Assembly (NCBI RefSeq): GCF_018373095.1
Contig: NZ_JAHAHT010000095.1
Coordinates: forward strand, 1 to 6,713
DNA: 6,713 nucleotides
DNA from: Haemophilus parahaemolyticus
GTDB lineage: Bacteria; Pseudomonadota; Gammaproteobacteria; Enterobacterales; Pasteurellaceae
Direction of reading: 5' to 3'
Below are positions 5,528-6,713 of the stretch, in pieces; positions within the stretch are counted from its first letter, which is position 1, and each line of letters begins with the position of its first letter. The translations under genes and the position numbers were made by a program. Below the pieces are notes generated by a model. It saw only the letters and a program-made list of their open reading frames with translations. It was not told where the DNA came from and made no database searches.

Positions 5528-5992
5528 CTATCCTTGCTCAAGTGTTCTCAATCGCCAATGTTGTGAGTTATCTATTAAGCATTTTTCCACTAACGATTTA
5601 TACTTTAAATAGTTTAATGTACAAGCAATCGTTTGTGATTGTTTATACGGTATGACTTCTTCAATCTCTTGCCCATCTAACTTCATCGCTAGATATGTAA
5701 TCTCCTTCACACTTAACCATTTTGAAGGCTCTTGTTTTAGTACCTGAGCAATCAACTGTTGAGGCGAAATTTGAAAACGAAGATTTCTAAATTTGGGGTT
5801 TGACGGTAAAGGCGGTTCTTCCCGACCTTTTGCGTGATTTAATGCCACACGATAGTCTGAAATCTTCCGATCAAGATCTTTTAATTCTTTATGGAGTTGC
5901 TTGATTTGCGCTGCAATTTCTTTCTTTTCGGTTTCAATTTCTTCAATCGCTTCTTCAAGCGCATTTTCCAAAGTTGATTTTTGTTTTGTCAT
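5528..5992 (-). CDS. Small coiled-coil/winged-helix-like protein, distant relative of the convergent gene
   Basis: A 154-residue protein that I do not recognise. Residues 5-55 are a strong Glu/Lys-rich coiled coil (TLENALEEAIEEIETEKKEI). A Pro-rich linker (EEPPLPSNPKF) follows, then residues ~75-150 form a probable winged-helix-like unit: LIAQVLKQEPSKWLSVKEIT, later TIACTLNYLKYKSLVEKCLI, ending DNSQHWRL. This order matches the neighbour at 5084-5506: VQMMREAPNKAFTIAELT aligns with AQVLKQEPSKWLSVKEIT, and HWQWK with HWRL. The ATG at 5992-5990 has a weak AAAAGG site about 12 nt upstream. A possible promoter TTGTTG-17-TATCTT lies at 6021-6049. Whether it belongs to the mobile unit or to the xerD-side chromosome is unclear. 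Confidence 0.7.
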   Translation of the reverse strand: MTKQKSTLENALEEAIEEIETEKKEIAAQIKQLHKELKDLDRKISDYRVALNHAKGREEPPLPSNPKFRNLRFQISPQQLIAQVLKQEPSKWLSVKEITYLAMKLDGQEIEEVIPYKQSQTIACTLNYLKYKSLVEKCLIDNSQHWRLRTLEQG

Positions 5993-6016
5993 TGACTATT
6001 CTTACCTTTTGTACAT

Positions 6017-6073
6017 AAAAGATAAGAAAATGTAGCAGAAACAACAAATTAAATCTTTGTGCAACTGCTACAT
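6017..6073 (-). terminator. Stem-loop downstream of xerD, probable terminator
   Basis: ATGTAGCAG (6030-6038) and CTGCTACAT (6065-6073) form a 9-bp inverted repeat, with ACAAA/TTTGT (6044-6048, 6056-6060) pairing inside. On the minus strand the stem is followed by the T-rich TTTTCTTATCTTTT, while the plus side has no T tract, so the orientation suits xerD. The loop is long, and the same dyad could instead be an operator for the gene at 5528-5992 or an element end. Confidence 0.45.
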
Positions 6074-6080
6074 AATACCG

Positions 6081-6108
6081 AAAAATAATGATAAATTTGA
6101 CCGCACTT
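6081..6108 (-). other. Haemophilus-type DNA uptake signal sequence (USS), extended
   Basis: The minus strand has the 9-nt core AAGTGCGGT (6108-6100), then C, then AAATTT (6098-6093), six nt, and ATTTTT (6086-6081). This matches the core and both A/T blocks of the extended H. influenzae-type uptake consensus. It sits 7 nt beyond the xerD stop codon, a common intergenic position for these signals. It points to Haemophilus or a close relative among Pasteurellaceae. Confidence 0.85.
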
Positions 6109-6115
6109 TTTTATT

Positions 6116-6713
6116 TTATCCTCTCGGATGAAATCTTTCATGAAGGTGTTTCAAGCGTTCTTTAGCCACGTGAGTATAAATTTGCGTGGTGGAGAGATCG
6201 CTGTGTCCGAGGAGCATTTGCACAACACGGAGATCCGCACCATGATTCACCAAATGTGTCGCAAAGGCATGACGGAGAACGTGTGGAGATAGCGCATCCG
6301 TATCGATTCCTGCTAACACGGCATAATGCTTTATACGATGCCAAAAGGTTTGTCGAGTCATTTGCTGAGCCCGTTGACTGGGAAAGACCACATCAGAGCT
6401 TTGCCCATTGAGCAAAATTGGGCGACCATAAAGCACAAATTGTCGCACCCAAAACGCGGCTTCTTCCCCCATTGGTACAATGCGTTCCTTGTTGCCTTTG
6501 CCAATCACACGCACGACACCTTGTTGCAGATTCATATTCTCAATAGTGAGAGTGACCAATTCCGTGACACGTAATCCCGTGGCATACAACAATTCCAACA
6601 TGGCTTTATCGCGTAACTCGAGCGGAATTTCGACATCAGGTGTATTTAATAAATCCGTGACTTGTTGCTCGGTTAAATATTTAGGTAAGCGGCTTGGCAA
6701 TTTAGGTGAGCTC
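6116..6713 (-). CDS. xerD: Tyrosine recombinase XerD, N-terminus outside window
   Basis: About 198 C-terminal residues of a protein that is normally about 297. XerD works with XerC at dif, with FtsK, to resolve chromosome dimers. The reading frame starts at the window edge with SSPKLPSRLPKYLTEQQV, so the TTG at 6700 is an internal Leu codon and not a start. The catalytic set is present: Arg in ATGLRVTEL, Lys in GKGNKERIV, His and Arg in SPHVLRHAFATHL, His in LLGHSDLSTT and the nucleophile Tyr in TQIYTHV. It ends RFHPRG as in the H. influenzae protein as I remember it. GC content is higher than in the accessory genes to its left, consistent with a core gene. A USS and a probable terminator follow it. 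Confidence 0.95.
   Translation of the reverse strand, partial: SSPKLPSRLPKYLTEQQVTDLLNTPDVEIPLELRDKAMLELLYATGLRVTELVTLTIENMNLQQGVVRVIGKGNKERIVPMGEEAAFWVRQFVLYGRPILLNGQSSDVVFPSQRAQQMTRQTFWHRIKHYAVLAGIDTDALSPHVLRHAFATHLVNHGADLRVVQMLLGHSDLSTTQIYTHVAKERLKHLHERFHPRG

Noticed and set aside
5427..5612. 61-residue plus-strand frame across the terminator
   Set aside because: Overlaps the 140-residue gene in another frame, crosses the terminator hairpin and has no family resemblance.
6030..6073. XerCD dif-type recombination site near xerD
   Set aside because: The arms ATGTAGCAG/CTGCTACAT and their 26-nt spacing do not resemble the dif layout of two 11-bp arms around a 6-8 bp centre; a terminator or operator fits better.
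6698..6700. TTG as a start codon for a 194-residue recombinase
   Set aside because: The frame continues to the window edge with SSPK before this Leu, matching XerD, so the gene is simply cut by the window.
1..6713. CRISPR array
   Set aside because: No regularly spaced direct repeats of 20-40 nt were seen on either strand; the only short repeats are single pairs such as AAATTGATT at 346 and 362.
1..6713. tRNA or rRNA genes as integration target
   Set aside because: No cloverleaf with T-arm consensus and no rRNA-like sequence was found, so no tRNA attachment site can be proposed.

Overview
The window looks like a Pasteurellaceae chromosome, most likely Haemophilus or a close relative. The right edge carries the C-terminal two thirds of a XerD that reads almost like the H. 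influenzae protein as I remember it. Just downstream of xerD is one DNA-uptake signal (core AAGTGCGGT with both A/T blocks of the Haemophilus-type extended consensus). The left two thirds is AT-rich, contains no other uptake core that I could find, and holds remnants and mobile or defence-type genes, so it reads as an accessory island beside a core gene.

Layout. 1-120 (minus): the start of a response regulator that runs off the left edge, overlapped by the last ~30 codons of a truncated sensor histidine kinase. 112-240: a nested imperfect palindrome with a local hairpin at each end, lying where the kinase is cut. 241-448: non-coding. 449-1435 (minus): an Abi_2-type (AbiD/AbiF-like) HEPN protein. 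Upstream of it a good promoter (1535-1562) would transcribe a compact, highly structured ~80-nt RNA (about 1450-1530). 1595-1622: terminator of a broken OmpA-family gene (1689-2168). 2200-3525 (minus): an AT-rich TPR-glycosyltransferase. 3570-3920 (minus): a small phage CI-like XRE repressor. 3936-4012: divergent promoters with an operator-like dyad between them. 4042-5506 (plus): an IS1595-type transposase followed 4 nt later by a small coiled-coil/winged-helix-like protein. 5528-5992 (minus): a convergent, distantly similar coiled-coil/winged-helix-like protein, separated by a bidirectional terminator. 6116-6713 (minus): xerD.

How the parts may work together (inference). The abi gene plus its structured leader RNA resembles an RNA-regulated HEPN toxin module of the kind proposed as relatives of Cas13 ancestors; this is the strongest candidate for an under-described system here. 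Separately, the XRE repressor, its divergent operator, the transposase and the two related small proteins look like a self-contained mobile unit in which the transposase operon occupies the place a cro gene would have in a phage switch. The OmpA remnant has lost its 5' part exactly where the glycosyltransferase block begins, suggesting that block displaced it.
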